Source of the DNA: Chromera velia
Taxonomy: Eukaryota > Sar > Chromeraceae
Assembly (NCBI GenBank): GCA_018398765.1
Contig: JAHBMJ010005832.1
Span: 1 to 63,893, forward strand
Length of the DNA stretch: 63,893 nt
Direction: 5' to 3'
A program made the translations under genes and the position numbers. How positions within the stretch are numbered: position 1 is the first letter of the stretch; the number at the start of each line of letters is the position of its first letter. Of this stretch, positions 1-10,814 are shown one piece after another. The notes below the pieces were generated by a model. That model had not been told where the DNA came from, did no database searches, and saw only the letters and a list, made by a program, of their open reading frames with translations.

Positions 1-336
1 TTCGAACAATTTATTTTTGGAGACGGCGCGGATTCGAACATGTTTTTGCATGTTCGAACATATTTCGCGCGGATTCGAACATGTTCGAACGCGCGGAAGG
101 GCCTGGGTAGCGTGTCCTTTGCAGCAGCTGTCTTCAGCAACAGCAGGCCAATCTCCCAAAACCTTTCTAAAGTACGGAACCACAATCAGTTCATCGCTTG
201 CATCAGCCCCTTCCCCTGCCTTCAGAGACAAACCCGCCACCAGCTTTGCAATTTCCTTCTGCCAGCGATGGCTGATGTCCTGGTTTGCCCCTGCTTGCAC
301 CTGTTCATTCAAGACAATAGAGTATGGAAAAATATT
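1..336. repeat. GAACATGTTC palindrome cluster, no gene
   Basis: This stretch holds no convincing gene. It contains a hairpin with 10-bp perfect arms at 33-42 and 49-58 (TTCGAACATG and CATGTTCGAA) and a 16-bp perfect palindrome at 74-89, each next to a short GCGCGG block. Related palindromes lie on the other side of the neighbouring ORF at 1050-1062 and 1163-1184. The pattern suggests the terminal or subterminal repeats of a mobile element, but no target-site duplication was found. Confidence 0.45.
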
Positions 337-1095
337 TCAAAATGAGAACCTGTTCTCAAGATGGCACAGGTCAAGCACTGACACATAGGAGTAGTAGTTG
401 TCAACGACGTCCTGGACGAAGCCCGGATTTGGATCCACACCGTCACTGTACTTCAAGACTGGCACAGAGGACGGATGTCGGAACAGCCGTTCGTCGGCTT
501 GATATCCGCGGCCACACAGTCCATTCTGGTACAGAAAGTCTCTGGTACCAAAGTTCTCCAAACATTTTTCTAAAAAGTCTCTTTTGAAATCGAAATAGGA
601 CTGCAGCTGCTGCCTAAAGGACTTGAACTTGGCAAAAAGCTGCAGACTTCTTTTCAAAGAAAAGTACGGGACCGATTCTTCACCAGGGCTAGCGCGTTCG
701 ACAGTCCTATCTTTGAACAAAGGATTGGAAACTGCATTGCTAATAGAAATGCCTTCAGTGACTTGCGGCATGAGAATGAACTCACTGAGCCAAGACTCTG
801 CTTGCCGCGTTGCGTCTTTGGATGCGAACTGGAAACGAGTTGTTAGTGGCGGCCTTTTTGCGACAGCCTCCCTTTCATTGAAAGCTTCTACGTTTTCTTT
901 CAGACCCGTACTGGAGATCTTAAACTTCAACCAACTGTTGAGAAGCTTTGCTACACACCTTCTGTTGGCTTTCTCAATCTTACACATTTCGATCGATCGA
1001 TCGCTATGATGATTGATCAATGAATCGATTGAGAGACGTTGCAGTGATTCTGAACAGTTCAGATTCAGAAGAGATTTTGAACAGGTCAGCCGCAC
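337..1095 (-). CDS. Orphan ORF, possibly transposon-derived
   Basis: This is an uninterrupted 252-codon frame on the minus strand. I do not recognise it with certainty. The C-terminal part (around residues 205-235) reads VPVLKYSDGVDPNPGF followed by a YYSYVSVLDL stretch. That loosely resembles the pattern of hydrophobics, Y-x-D, N-P-(L/G) and Y-hydrophobics seen in uncharacterised ORFs of large DNA transposons. The frame lies between two sets of GAACATGTTC palindromes and beside AT-rich repeat DNA, which fits a decayed mobile element. The first Met is in AT-rich sequence, so the true start may be further inside, for example at the Met before CKIEKANRR. It could instead be the last exon of an ordinary gene. 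The function is unknown. Confidence 0.3.
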   Translation of the reverse strand: MRLTCSKSLLNLNCSESLQRLSIDSLINHHSDRSIEMCKIEKANRRCVAKLLNSWLKFKISSTGLKENVEAFNEREAVAKRPPLTTRFQFASKDATRQAESWLSEFILMPQVTEGISISNAVSNPLFKDRTVERASPGEESVPYFSLKRSLQLFAKFKSFRQQLQSYFDFKRDFLEKCLENFGTRDFLYQNGLCGRGYQADERLFRHPSSVPVLKYSDGVDPNPGFVQDVVDNYYSYVSVLDLCHLENRFSF

Positions 1096-1162
1096 ATCTG
1101 CACATGCTGTTGGATTTGACCATCGTTCAATTTCGCATGCGTGGATCTGAACGAATTTTGTT

Positions 1163-1184
1163 GATTTTGAACATGTTCAAAATC
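1163..1184. repeat. 22-bp perfect palindrome centred on GAACATGTTC
   Basis: The sequence GATTTTGAACATGTTCAAAATC reads the same on both strands. Its core GAACATGTTC is the core of the palindromes at 33-89, on the other side of the 337-1095 ORF. It may be a binding site or the other end of a mobile element. Confidence 0.5.
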
Positions 1185-1269
1185 ACCATGGGGCCTAGGT
1201 CGTTCAGTTACAAAAAGTTACCAAGACCACTGACCGTGATACAACATACTGCTTTGTGCACTGATCTTG

Positions 1270-2016
1270 ACTGTTTTGATTCATGAACACTCAATTTTTT
1301 TAATTGCAATTCATTCAAAAAAATACATTTTTTCTATTCAAGAATATGCTATAAATACTAGACTATAAGTTCTTATCTAGTTGTTGTATGTATAGCATAG
1401 CATACATTATAAATTATAATATATATTATAGTATATATACTACCAAGTTGATAACTTAACAACTATTTTCCATTATCAATCACTTTTATATAAGTTTTAA
1501 CTCTTCCAATTTAGGTTTGAACTCTTCTAATCTAGCAAAAAATCGTTTTAAAACATTGAATAAGGCCTCATAAATGCTCCATAACTCATATATTCGGTTT
1601 AAATAAGTCAATTCTTAAAGATATAAGCAATTATTGGCAATTAATTGCAATTATTGCAATTATTGCTTGGGCCAAGCTTCTTTTAGCAATTAAATTGCAA
1701 TTTAATTGTCCTATGCACTGCGGATAAGGCATTAATGCAGCTCCAGGTAGCAATATATATCTGACTAGATACATGCAAGTATAGAAACACACTCGTCCTG
1801 GGTACATATTTCGATAGATATAATATATTATATATTAGTAATATTTTGGTGATATCTTAATTGTATGACATTGCTAAATGATTTAAAGCGACGCTGTAAG
1901 GAACTTACATTAAAGCTAGGCCTAGAGCTAGGCTTAGCTAGCATTAATATAACTAAAAGATATGCCCCTAGAGATGCCTTTTGTACTATAGCCCCTATGC
2001 TCTCCCCTCCGAATTT
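1270..2016. other. AT-rich intergenic stretch without genes
   Basis: This region is AT-rich with short TATA runs, TTGCAATTAATTGCAATT-type motifs near 1625-1710 and no supported gene. Positions ~1722-1775 hold one copy of a dispersed repeat (AAGGCATTAATGCAGCTCC...) whose second copy is at ~8098-8145. Confidence 0.5.
1722..1775 (+). repeat. Dispersed repeat, copy 1
   Basis: The segment runs AAGGCATTAATGCAGCTCC, then AGGTAGCAATAT and a degenerate tail. A diverged copy in the same orientation lies at 8098-8145 (AAGGCATTAAGGCAGCTCC, then AGGTGGCAATAT). The copies sit 6.4 kb apart on either side of the LINE remnant. The family is unknown. Confidence 0.45.
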
Positions 2017-2487
2017 GCTATATCGTATGCCAGGGGAGAGTAGGGTGCCTTTTGTCCTCCTAGTAAAGCGGCGCATTTCCATAAAAAACTCGATCTCATA
2101 ATTAGTAAGGAGTTAGAAGCTGAAACTTTGTATAAGAAGACGTTGTAACAATAAAAAAAGAATTATGGAACAGATTTTTTAAATCATTTCTAGAAACATA
2201 GGCTGTCATACAATTTTTTTGATTTTAAGGCAATTTTTTAACGGTTTTGAATAGTAAGAAAAACGGTATAAAACTTACAAAATTTGTATGGCAGCCTATG
2301 TTTCTAGAAATGATATAAAAAATCTGTTCGATAGTTCTTTTTCTATCGTTACAACGTCTTTCTATACAAAGTTTCAGCTTCTAACTCCTTATCAATTATG
2401 AAAACAAGTTTTTTGTGGAAAAGCGCCGGTCTCTTATGTAGAGGGGAGGGCAAAAAGCACCCCACTCACCCCCGGCATGCGATATGC
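2017..2487. repeat. Large imperfect palindrome (foldback or MITE-like element)
   Basis: The left arm (2017-2213) and the right arm (2284-2487) are close reverse complements along their whole ~200 bp. A core beginning GGAGTTAGAAGCTGAAACTT matches almost perfectly and includes the block TTTCTAGAAACATAGGCTG. A ~70-bp AT-rich spacer separates the arms. The outer ends (GCTATATCGTATGCC and its partner at 2472-2487) still match, and the match stops outside them. RNA from this DNA would form a long double-stranded hairpin. No protein is encoded. The best guess is a foldback or MITE-type non-autonomous element. Confidence 0.8.
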
Positions 2488-2652
2488 AAACAGATAGGCA
2501 TTGCTAGTAGCAATGCTAAGCAAACAGTTCTGAATTGCCAGTGAATTAATCTAGTAATGAATGTATTATTTATTTAATAATATCCATAATTAGGATCTGA
2601 CCTTTGAAAGTTATATGATAATGATGATACCCCAGACTCTAGCTGCTCTAAG

Positions 2653-2886
2653 AACCTCCCTGAACCTAAGTGCCATTTGAAAAAATATAATCAAGATGAT
2701 CTCTATCTACGGCATCGTTTTTCAAGAGACCATCCATCCTTGCGGTGTACATGGTCAAGACGCCGTCCAGATATGCGGCTTTGGCTTTTAAGACACTGTA
2801 AATGATCCGCGCCTGCGGTGCGGACTTTCAAGCTTATCTAAAAATGCGGCTTGAACTTTCAAATGGTAGTTAGGTTCAGGGAGGTC
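2653..2886. mobile_element. hAT-like MITE with 8-bp target-site duplication
   Basis: Terminal inverted repeats of about 30 bp begin ACCTCCCTGAACCTAA at 2654 and end as the complement at 2885, with about three mismatches in the first 30 positions. The element is flanked by an 8-bp direct repeat GCTCTAAG at 2645-2652 and 2887-2894. It is 234 bp long and non-coding. Short length, inverted ends and an 8-bp duplication are the hallmarks of MITEs mobilised by hAT-superfamily transposases. No second copy was noticed in this window. Confidence 0.75.
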
Positions 2887-3045
2887 GCTCTAAGCTATAC
2901 TCAGTAGCTTAGTAGTAGGCTGATAGCCTAGACTCAATTTTTTTTTATGATTGTTTACTAGATTGACAGTTTAAGTTGTTTAATATTATTTCCCTACAAA
3001 AAAATTAAGAAATATGTTAGAGATATGTAAGAAATAATCTGAAAT

Positions 3046-3173
3046 ATGTTAAAAATATTATCTTCTTCTTCTTCTTCTTCTTCTTCTTCTTCTTTTTCTT
3101 CTTCTTTTTCTTCTTCTTCTTTTTCTTCTTCTTCTTCTTTTTCTTCTTCTTTTTCTTCTTCTTCTTCTTCTTT

Positions 3174-3230
<57 letters not shown>

Positions 3231-3292
3231 TTCTTCTTCTTCCTCCTCCTCCTCCTCTTCCTCCTCCTCTTCATCTTTCTTTTCCCACCCCT
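3046..3292. repeat. (TTC)n homopyrimidine tract at the LINE 5' end
   Basis: About 230 bp of almost pure TTC/TCC repeat. Read on the plus strand in the LINE frame it gives a poly-serine stretch that stays open into the endonuclease-like segment. Long homopurine/homopyrimidine mirror repeats can form triplex DNA and are prone to slippage. The poly-Ser and poly-Glu readings are products of the repeat, not evidence of a separate gene. Confidence 0.85.
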
Positions 3293-3432
3293 CTGCTTTC
3301 ACGTCAATTCCAGACTGGGTTCTCAAACCATCTTCTCCTTCTATTTTCTCTAAAAATGAACCTTTTCCCTCTTCTTCTTTTTCTTTCTCTTCTTCTTTTT
3401 CATCTTTTTCCTCTGCAACCGGCGTGCGAAAC

Positions 3433-6400
3433 ATGACAGTGAATAGAAGAAGGCTGTCCATTACCACGCTGAATATCGGGGGTCTTGATTCTCGTCTTGG
3501 GAATAAATCGCTTGACCAGTGGTTGGAAAGGATCGATGTTGCAATCCTGACTGAAACAAGGTACACAACCACTTCAATCAACACACCCACCCACATAGAA
3601 AAAAACTTCAGTCATCGAAAATGATACAAAAGAAAGCTAGGGGTACACAAAAGAGCAAAAGACAGGGAAGCAAAAACAGGGGGGGGGGTGTATCCTTGTC
3701 CGATCATGCTTAGTCGCTAGTCTGAAGCCTTTTTAGGAGTTGGTGGGGCCCAGTATGGTCAAACTGACACTCAGGAGCTGCTTGCTGGCCCAGAAGGGGG
3801 GGGAGGCAAATGTATCTCTACACATTTTTGGTGTCTATTTCCTCCAATCGGGAGCAGAAAAGAGACTAAAAAACAATGAACTGAAAGAGGTAGAGAGAGA
3901 GACGCTTCTCAATGCAGTCTGTGATGTTCCGCTATGCGATCTTCGCATTATGGCAAGAGACTTCAATTACCATATAGGAAAGGACGTCCCAAAAAAAATT
4001 TCATGGGAAAGGGAACAGATCGGGGGGGCGGGTGACTTATAAGAGATCTTGGGGGGTAAGAGGGAAAAAGCAATCGAGAGACTGTCTCACCGCTCTGACT
4101 GTCGTTCAATCGTAAACGAACCAGGAAGAGCTGCCATTCGCTTTTATAAGAAAGCAAACCTCTTTTCCTTGAATAGCCTGTCTTAGAAAGATGAAAAGAA
4201 AGGGATTGAAGTCGACTTCACATGGGCTTGCACTTATTATGAAGGGGGTGCCTCAGCTACAGTCATTGATTTATTTTTAGTTGATCCTTCTCTTCTTGGT
4301 TTGTGGAATTCTTTTGGGGTTGAGCTACAGCCTGACGCAGTTCCCGAACATGCGGCCGTTTTTTTATCTCTCAACCTCTCATCTCCGCCAAAACCGAATG
4401 ATAACTCGCCACCTCACCCTTCCCTTGTCCCATCCCCTTCTTTCATGAAGCCAGGAAGGCAAACGCCGGTCACCAATGATGAGATGATGCCTCTGGCAAC
4501 TTCGGTAAAAGATTTAGTAGGGAAGCTTTGGCCTGGGTTATGGGACGCCGGGATTCAGGAATCGAAAAAAGAAGGCAAGTCTATTCCATCCATACCTTCG
4601 CCTCTTCCTCCTCCCCTCTTCCCCCCTCCCCTTGTGTCTGTCCCTTCTTTCTACCCCGCTACTCAGATACCACCTTCTGCCATTCCGTCTTCCACTTGTT
4701 CTATTTCTGTGCCACCGAGAAGCCAAATACCCAGACTCACCCAATAGTGGGAGCATGTACTCGTGCAACCCAAGGAGAGAAAACGAAAGCCAACTCATCC
4801 GAGGAAAAGTGAAAGGAAAGAAAAGGCTGTCGCACCTTAGAGGGATCAAGAATGCAGGGAAATTCAGAAGAGAGTTAGATCCGCAAAAAGAGAATAGAAG
4901 GAAGAAAGGGAACTCTGCGGGGACGAAAACGAGCGGTGCATCACAGCAAAGAGAAAGATAAACAGGTTAAACAGAGAGAAAGGGAATTTGATAGCAAGAA
5001 AAAAGAGAAAGTATACTATTTTTTAGGCAGAGAGACTCGCGGAAGAAGCTGCTAAGGACCCAGCAGCCCTATGGAAATGGAGGAGGGAGAAAAAAAAGGT
5101 AGAGAGTAGGAGTGAGGGAGAAAAGCCGTCCGCCTTTTCGTTTTTAAATTTTTGGGCCGATGTGTTCAGTGGGAACGGACTGGAGCCTCAAAAGAAGGAT
5201 GAAACACCAGCTTCCCTCCCGGCACCTTTCTTCTCTTTCGATAAATGTAAGAAGATACTGAAGGCAATCGACCTAAAGAAGGTAGCCGGCCTCGAAGGAA
5301 TCTCCCCTACACAGGTATATTTATGCTTTTCCTCTTCTCGTCTGTCTCGTTTTCTTCTTTTCATTTTCTTCAATCTTGTTTTATTTTTTTCTTTCTGGCC
5401 AGAAAAGTGGAACTTTATTCGAATCGCTCCTGTTCCAAAAGGTCACGCCTTTCCCTCTTGTGACGAATGGAGGCCCATACATATCGTCTGCCTTCTGGCA
5501 AAGTTGTTTACGTTGTTGATGGATGGCTGGTTAAGGAAGACAACGAATATAGATAAACGACAGGTGGGTTTCAGGAAGGGGATCGGTACAAGGGAAGCGA
5601 TAGCTGCTCAGAGTCTTCATGCTCTCACGGCTTCAGTAAAAAAGAGACACAGACCTCTCCTTGAAGCGTTTATTGACTTCAGCAAGGCATTTGACCGAGT
5701 ACCCAGAAAAAAAATGATTGACAGACTTAGAGAGGAAGGAGTTAGCAAGAAGGACGTGTGCATGATTCATTCTATGTATATGAATATGTGGGGAAGGGTG
5801 GATGGGTTGGATAGGGTCTTTCCCGAAAGTGCAGGGGTAAAACAGGGAGATCCACTTTCTCCTCTTCTTTTTCTTTTATTTATTAATAATATTCATTCTG
5901 CTCTGAGTGTTGAAGGGAGAGAAGCTGATAACGGCTTGGATGGGGAATCAGATACGGATGAAAGTCTTAGACAGAGGGGGGGAGAATGCAGAGAGAGGAA
6001 GGAGGAGAGCCAGGAGGAGAGTAAAACAACGGAGCAGCAACCCCGCATCCCTCAGGAGGTAAGATTGGCAGACTTACTGCTTGAGAGCATAGGTTATGCA
6101 GACGATCTTGTTATTTTTGTTTACTTTTCTTCTGAGCTGCAGTGGCGTTTAGACCGTTTGGCCTCTTATTGTCAGGAACATAGGTTGAAAGTGAATTTAA
6201 AGAAAATAAAAGTTCTTGCACTCTCAGGATCAGGAAGGGAAATAGAAGGGGAAGTGACTTTTGAAGGGAAGACAGTTGAACATGTGGAGAGCTATAAATA
6301 CTTTGGGTGTCGTGTGTTTGAGGGAGGGGACCCAAAAAAGTCAGTCAGGGACCGACTTGAAAGTGCTGAACGCTGTTTGGGGGCAGTGATAGGCAATTGT

Positions 6401-7344
6401 TCTGAAGTTGTTCATCCTTAGGTCCTTTGCCCCCTCGATGCAAAGTTTGTTTACTGCAGGCGCTCTGGGAGCCGGTGGCAACATACTCGCTGGAAGCCTT
6501 CCCAGTAAGTCAGAGAGATATTGTTGTACTTGATGCATTGTAGCTTCGATTTGTGCGCTAGACATTCCACGCGTTTGCCCTATAACTCTAAGACTTTCAA
6601 GATGCCAACTTTGGTTTCAGTTGGTGTGCGTCCCATGAGAGAGATCCTTTCTTGTCGGTTGGGAGGTTTCATAGAAAGCATAAAGAGAACAGAAAGGGAG
6701 GTTCCTCGGGCAGTCTGGGATGCATGGCACAGATCGCTGACCCCAGTGTGGGCCAATTCAGCCAGTAGCATGCTTCAGACAATCGCACTAGATCTTTTGA
6801 GAAAAGAAAGCCAGAGAGGGAGAAACAGAACGAATAAATGGACACTCAGGCAGAAAGCGAGGGAAAAGGAAGGCTCAGAATGGTTGTCGGAATGGTTGAC
6901 TTCAAGACCCATCGGCGAGCATAGGCTCACCCGTTCATGTGGCATCTATCCACACAACTCCCGACTAAGTAATTTTCAGATAGAAAACCGATCGCACCAG
7001 CGTCTGGCCATGTTGCTTTTAGGAGGGGAAGGTTAGAAGGGGGTGGGGTTACACAGTTCAATTATGTACTCTGCCTCGCTCTCTTTTGTTTAGTAGTTTT
7101 CTTTTCACTTTTCTCCTTTGAGTATATGCTGGTGGGGGAAAGAGACACGGTGGATCCTGTGAAGAACACTATATTAAAAGAGAGTACAAGAATCGGTGAA
7201 AGGGTCTGCAGAGCAAGATGGACTGCTACAGCTGGGGGAAGAGGTATCGGGGAAGAAGAGACATATGTAAGAGAGCTCGTTTCATTTATTGTGGACCGGG
7301 AGCCGAAGAAGGCAACTGCACTGATCGAAGCTTGTCTGAAATGA
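3433..7344 (+). pseudogene. Degenerate LINE retrotransposon (endonuclease + reverse transcriptase)
   Basis: The remains of a non-LTR retrotransposon ORF2. An N-terminal AP-endonuclease-like part is split over frames at 3433-3624, 3740-4042 and ~4230-4390, with TLNIGGL, ILTETR, a degenerate GDFN-type motif (ARDFN) and an EHAAV motif near its end. The reverse transcriptase lies in one open frame, 5162-6421. Its motifs are VGFRKGIGTREA, FIDFSKAFDRVPR, GVKQGDPLSPLLF, the catalytic IGYADDLVIF and, last, YKYFGC. A stop at 6419-6421 follows, and the C-terminal part continues brokenly to about 7344. Frameshifts and stops make it non-functional. There is no LTR, integrase or RNase H. I cannot assign a LINE clade. 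Both flanks are AT-rich repeat DNA. Confidence 0.85.
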
Positions 7345-8097
7345 GTGTACGCACGTTTTGTGTGGTTGTTCAGCCTTTAGCTTCAGCCTAGGCTGCGAAG
7401 GATCATGGTTGTTCATATTCATGCAGAAGCAGGCTAAGCTGCAGCGGTTTGCTCCTTTTGTTTACAACTGTATACATGGGTTGCCATTTGTCTCTAGTTT
7501 CAGAGACTTTAGGCTTAATCACAATTAAGTAAGTGAGTAATTAATTTTTGCCCGTCTCTCTCTTCAGTCATAATCTTATCATCCAGCTGATAAATTTGAT
7601 TTTTTTGTTGTTGCCTATGGAAGAGAGAGCGGGGGGGAGTGAAGGAACAACAAATAAATAGAAGGAATCCGATAAAGAAAGAAGTCTAAAGGAGGAAAAA
7701 AAAAATAATTAAGAGATTCGAGGAGAGGAGCAGAGTAGAGCTCTTCTTCCTTAATCCCTTCCTTCATAGCTAGTAGTCGCTTAACGCTGTTGAAATAGAT
7801 TACAGGCTATAAGTATACAACCTGCTTGCCGAAGGCAGGCGGAGCTCCTACTCTTGCTAGCCGAGATGATATAGATGATCGTTCAGCATCGCTAGAGAGT
7901 AAGAACTGACAGAGGAAGGCCTCTGCAGTAAATCAGTCTCTGGAGCACTTCAATCGATGAACTGCGATCAACTGACGATGCGAGGTAACGGAAATCAATT
8001 CTCGCTTCGTGACGTGCGGATGCAGTGTGGCGGCGCGGCAGGCGACGCGGGTACGCATGTAGATCGATTTGGCGCAACGACGGCGGCGCGCACGGAC

Positions 8098-8145
8098 AAG
8101 GCATTAAGGCAGCTCCAGGTGGCAATATCCGACTTATCTGCATGC
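8098..8145 (+). repeat. Dispersed repeat, copy 2
   Basis: The diverged copy of the segment at 1722-1775, in the same orientation. It shares GGCATTAA, GCAGCTCCAGGT and GCAATAT in the same order. Confidence 0.45.
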
Positions 8146-9521
8146 GCAGTGCATTCAGTTCTAGATTCAGTTTATCCGTTCGAGGGCCGGGGGAATCGAG
8201 GCTGCCTGCCAATGGAAGGCCGAGAGTGGTGATACTGATTTGCGCGGCAACCTGCTCGAACCTAAGCAACCCGTTAGCCGAGTCTGAGCTGACCATGCAG
8301 CCAAGCCGATGAGTGACCCGAAAACGTGCACTCACTCCTGCATCAGTCCCTCCCGGCCTTTGGCGGGTGGCGCTGGGAGGGTCGGGAGGGAGGGCGTGTT
8401 AGTCTCAATGTCTGCCTGTTTCAATTCGTGGATTGAAGGGGGATTCGCCGCATGGATGGAGAGCGACAGAGATGGAGGAAGAAAGAAAAGAATAAAAGAA
8501 GCGCCAAGATCTCTCTCTTCTTTCATTCCCACTTCTGAGAAAGCAGACAAGCTGGATCTAAGTGCCTTCCTCAACTTTTCCCTTAATTCTCTCCTGTCCC
8601 TGTTGCTTCCTCAAAGGACTCTGCCGATTTCCCCCAGCCTCAACAGGGTCGACTGATCAAAAGCGCAACATGTGCGACTCTTTCTTTCTTTTTCTCGTTC
8701 AGGAGAAAGTTCTTTCTCTCCTATTCCCTCTTCACTCTGTGTGTCGGGCGGCCTAAAGGGGCGATGGGAACCGTCGGCCGGTCGCGATTGATTCCATGCA
8801 ACAGCCCGGCCATGCAGACAGACAGACAGACAGACAGACAGACACCCTGACTAAAAGAAGCACTGGAAACCAGCATCGCGCCTCACATCCCTAGCTCCTT
8901 GTCTCCCAACATTCCCTGCCTGCTTGCCTGGCTGCCTGACTGCTTGCTTCTCCACTTTCCCCTTTGCAGCCTGCCTGCCTTCAGTGTGGGGGTGTCTGCG
9001 CCTGGCTGCACAGGGCAAAGAATCAGGTCGGCGCTACTCCGCCATGCGAACCGCCCCACCGAAGAATAGGTCATTCAGGCACAAAGAACAGCCGTCCACA
9101 GGGTAAGCAAAAAAGAAGAAGACGAAAAACAGGCAAAAAGACAGGCACAGACACAGGCAGACAGCAGAGAAAGGAAGCAAAGGTGATTCAAAGCCTGCCA
9201 CGCAAGCAAACGAACCCCAAACAAGAGAGAGGGGGAGGGAGGGAGGGGGGAAAATGATTGCCACTCGGCTTAATTTAATTTTGACCCCCGCAACGCTGTG
9301 CATGTCTCTCTTGAAATGAGTCACCGAAGGAAAGAAAGAAGGGAGCAGGATCAGACAAAGACTATGCAAGCATGCATCTCACGCTGCGGCTCTGCAGTTC
9401 CCTCCTCTCCCCATCCTATCTTCTTTATTTCTTTCTTCCACGCTCTTTCATTCCTGCCCGCTCCTTCCAATTTCTCTGCAAGAACCGATGGATTCATCAA
9501 TCGATTATCCCTCCCACAGGT

Positions 9522-9584
9522 CCTTTCTTCCTTCCTTCCTTCCTTCCTTTCTTTCTTTCTTTCTTTCTTTCTTGCTTTCTTTCT

Positions 9585-9628
<44 letters not shown>
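9522..9628. repeat. (TTCC)n (TTTC)n (CT)n compound microsatellite
   Basis: Adjacent tetra- and dinucleotide pyrimidine repeats produce long Leu/Ser or Arg/Glu open frames on the two strands; these are artefacts of the repeat. Confidence 0.85.
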
Positions 9629-9630
<2 letters not shown>

Positions 9631-10648
9631 ACTTCCTTCAACGGGCTGACTCACTGATTGACTGACTGATTGACTGCAAGCATGGAGGGGAGAGAGGTGC
9701 TGCCGGGAAACATCCACAAACCCACCAGAAAGCGGGCTGGTTGCCCTTCAATTGACGTCCCTTTCATTTTTCCCCACACGACTGAGACAGAGAGAGGGGG
9801 AGGGGGGGGGGGAAACAAAGCACACACAAGGAAAGAGGGCCGATTCTATCATGAAAAAGGTCACGAAGGTCACCAAAACGCTTTTTGCGACTTTCGCCGT
9901 CGTGAGGACATTCTGTCCAGACGCTGCGAGATCATCTATCGATGTGCAAGTGCACTGGAAAAGAGGTAGGCCGGCACACCCACCTTGCTTCCTTCCTTCC
10001 TTCACCAAACCTTCCCTCCAATTATGCGTTTGAGTGGAGGGGGAGAGGAAGCGAGAGGAGGACGAAAAGGAAGAGCCTCCCCCACCCAATCAACCATCCT
10101 CTATTGCACTACCAGAATGCGTGTGTTCCTGTCTCCTTTCCCCTCTTCCTCTCTCCTCTCTTGATTGGAAGAGAAGGAAGAATGGACAGACAAGCGGGCA
10201 AGTAGACATGCGGCAAAACCGACTCCTCTTCTTCCGTCGGATTATGTGGTTTGTTGTTCTTCTGTCACCTAGTCTCTCACTTCGAAGAATCATCCAAAGA
10301 AAAGGCAGGGAGAAAGAGGAAGGTGAGAAGAAAGGAGGACACAACGCTGAGGAAAGGAAAGGAACTGTGCCAGTCCACTGCCGTTGGAGTCCTTCGACTG
10401 ATTACATGAATGAATACAGAGATGGCTATCCTCTTGCCCCCCCCCCGACACCCCCTCTCTCATTCATACACCTGTCCGCCAGCTTGCTCAACCTACCGTC
10501 CCCCTCCATCCCAGCGTAGTTCTAACGGAATGGCGGTGTAAGGCGCATATACAGACAGACAGTTACCATCAGACAGGCAGACACAAACACACGGAAGGAA
10601 CCAAAAAGAAAGAATCAGCAGTCAGCAGGGCAGCCGAGCAGAGAGAGA

Positions 10649-10650
<2 letters not shown>

Positions 10651-10680
<30 letters not shown>
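10651..10680 (+). repeat. Run of 30 G
   Basis: An unbroken run of 30 G lies about 135 bp past the stop codon of gene A; it is poly-C in the sense of that gene. It can form G-quadruplexes, and its exact length is probably unreliable. Confidence 0.8.
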
Positions 10681-10681
<1 letters not shown>

Positions 10682-10814
10682 GGACGCGGTAGGACGAAAA
10701 TGAACGAACTTATTTCTGTGCAAAATCCCCCCCTCCCGTTCACTTTCACAACACAAACAGAAGAAAACAGAAGGTCCGAACATCTATCAGCCAGCCAACC
10801 AGCCACTGAGTCAG

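Larger units (their letters stand above)
7345..10814. other. Gene-poor stretch with microsatellites, downstream of gene A
   Basis: I see no supported gene. The region holds the second copy of the 1722 repeat (8098-8145), an (ACAG)n run (8815-8845), a TTCC/TTTC/CT block (9522-9628), poly-purine runs and a run of 30 G (10651-10680). ORFs of up to 147 codons occur on both strands but look like random frames in GC-balanced DNA. The right end (10600-10814) is probably the 3' untranslated region of gene A. Confidence 0.5.

Noticed and set aside
5315-5402. GT-AG, pyrimidine-rich 88-nt stretch inside the LINE reverse transcriptase, looking like an intron
   Set aside because: The stretch is in frame and encodes the hydrophobic helix expected between the RT motifs; removing 88 nt would break the frame.
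7892-8335. 147-codon ORF on the minus strand over the dispersed repeat copy
   Set aside because: It overlaps repeat sequence and has no recognisable protein features.
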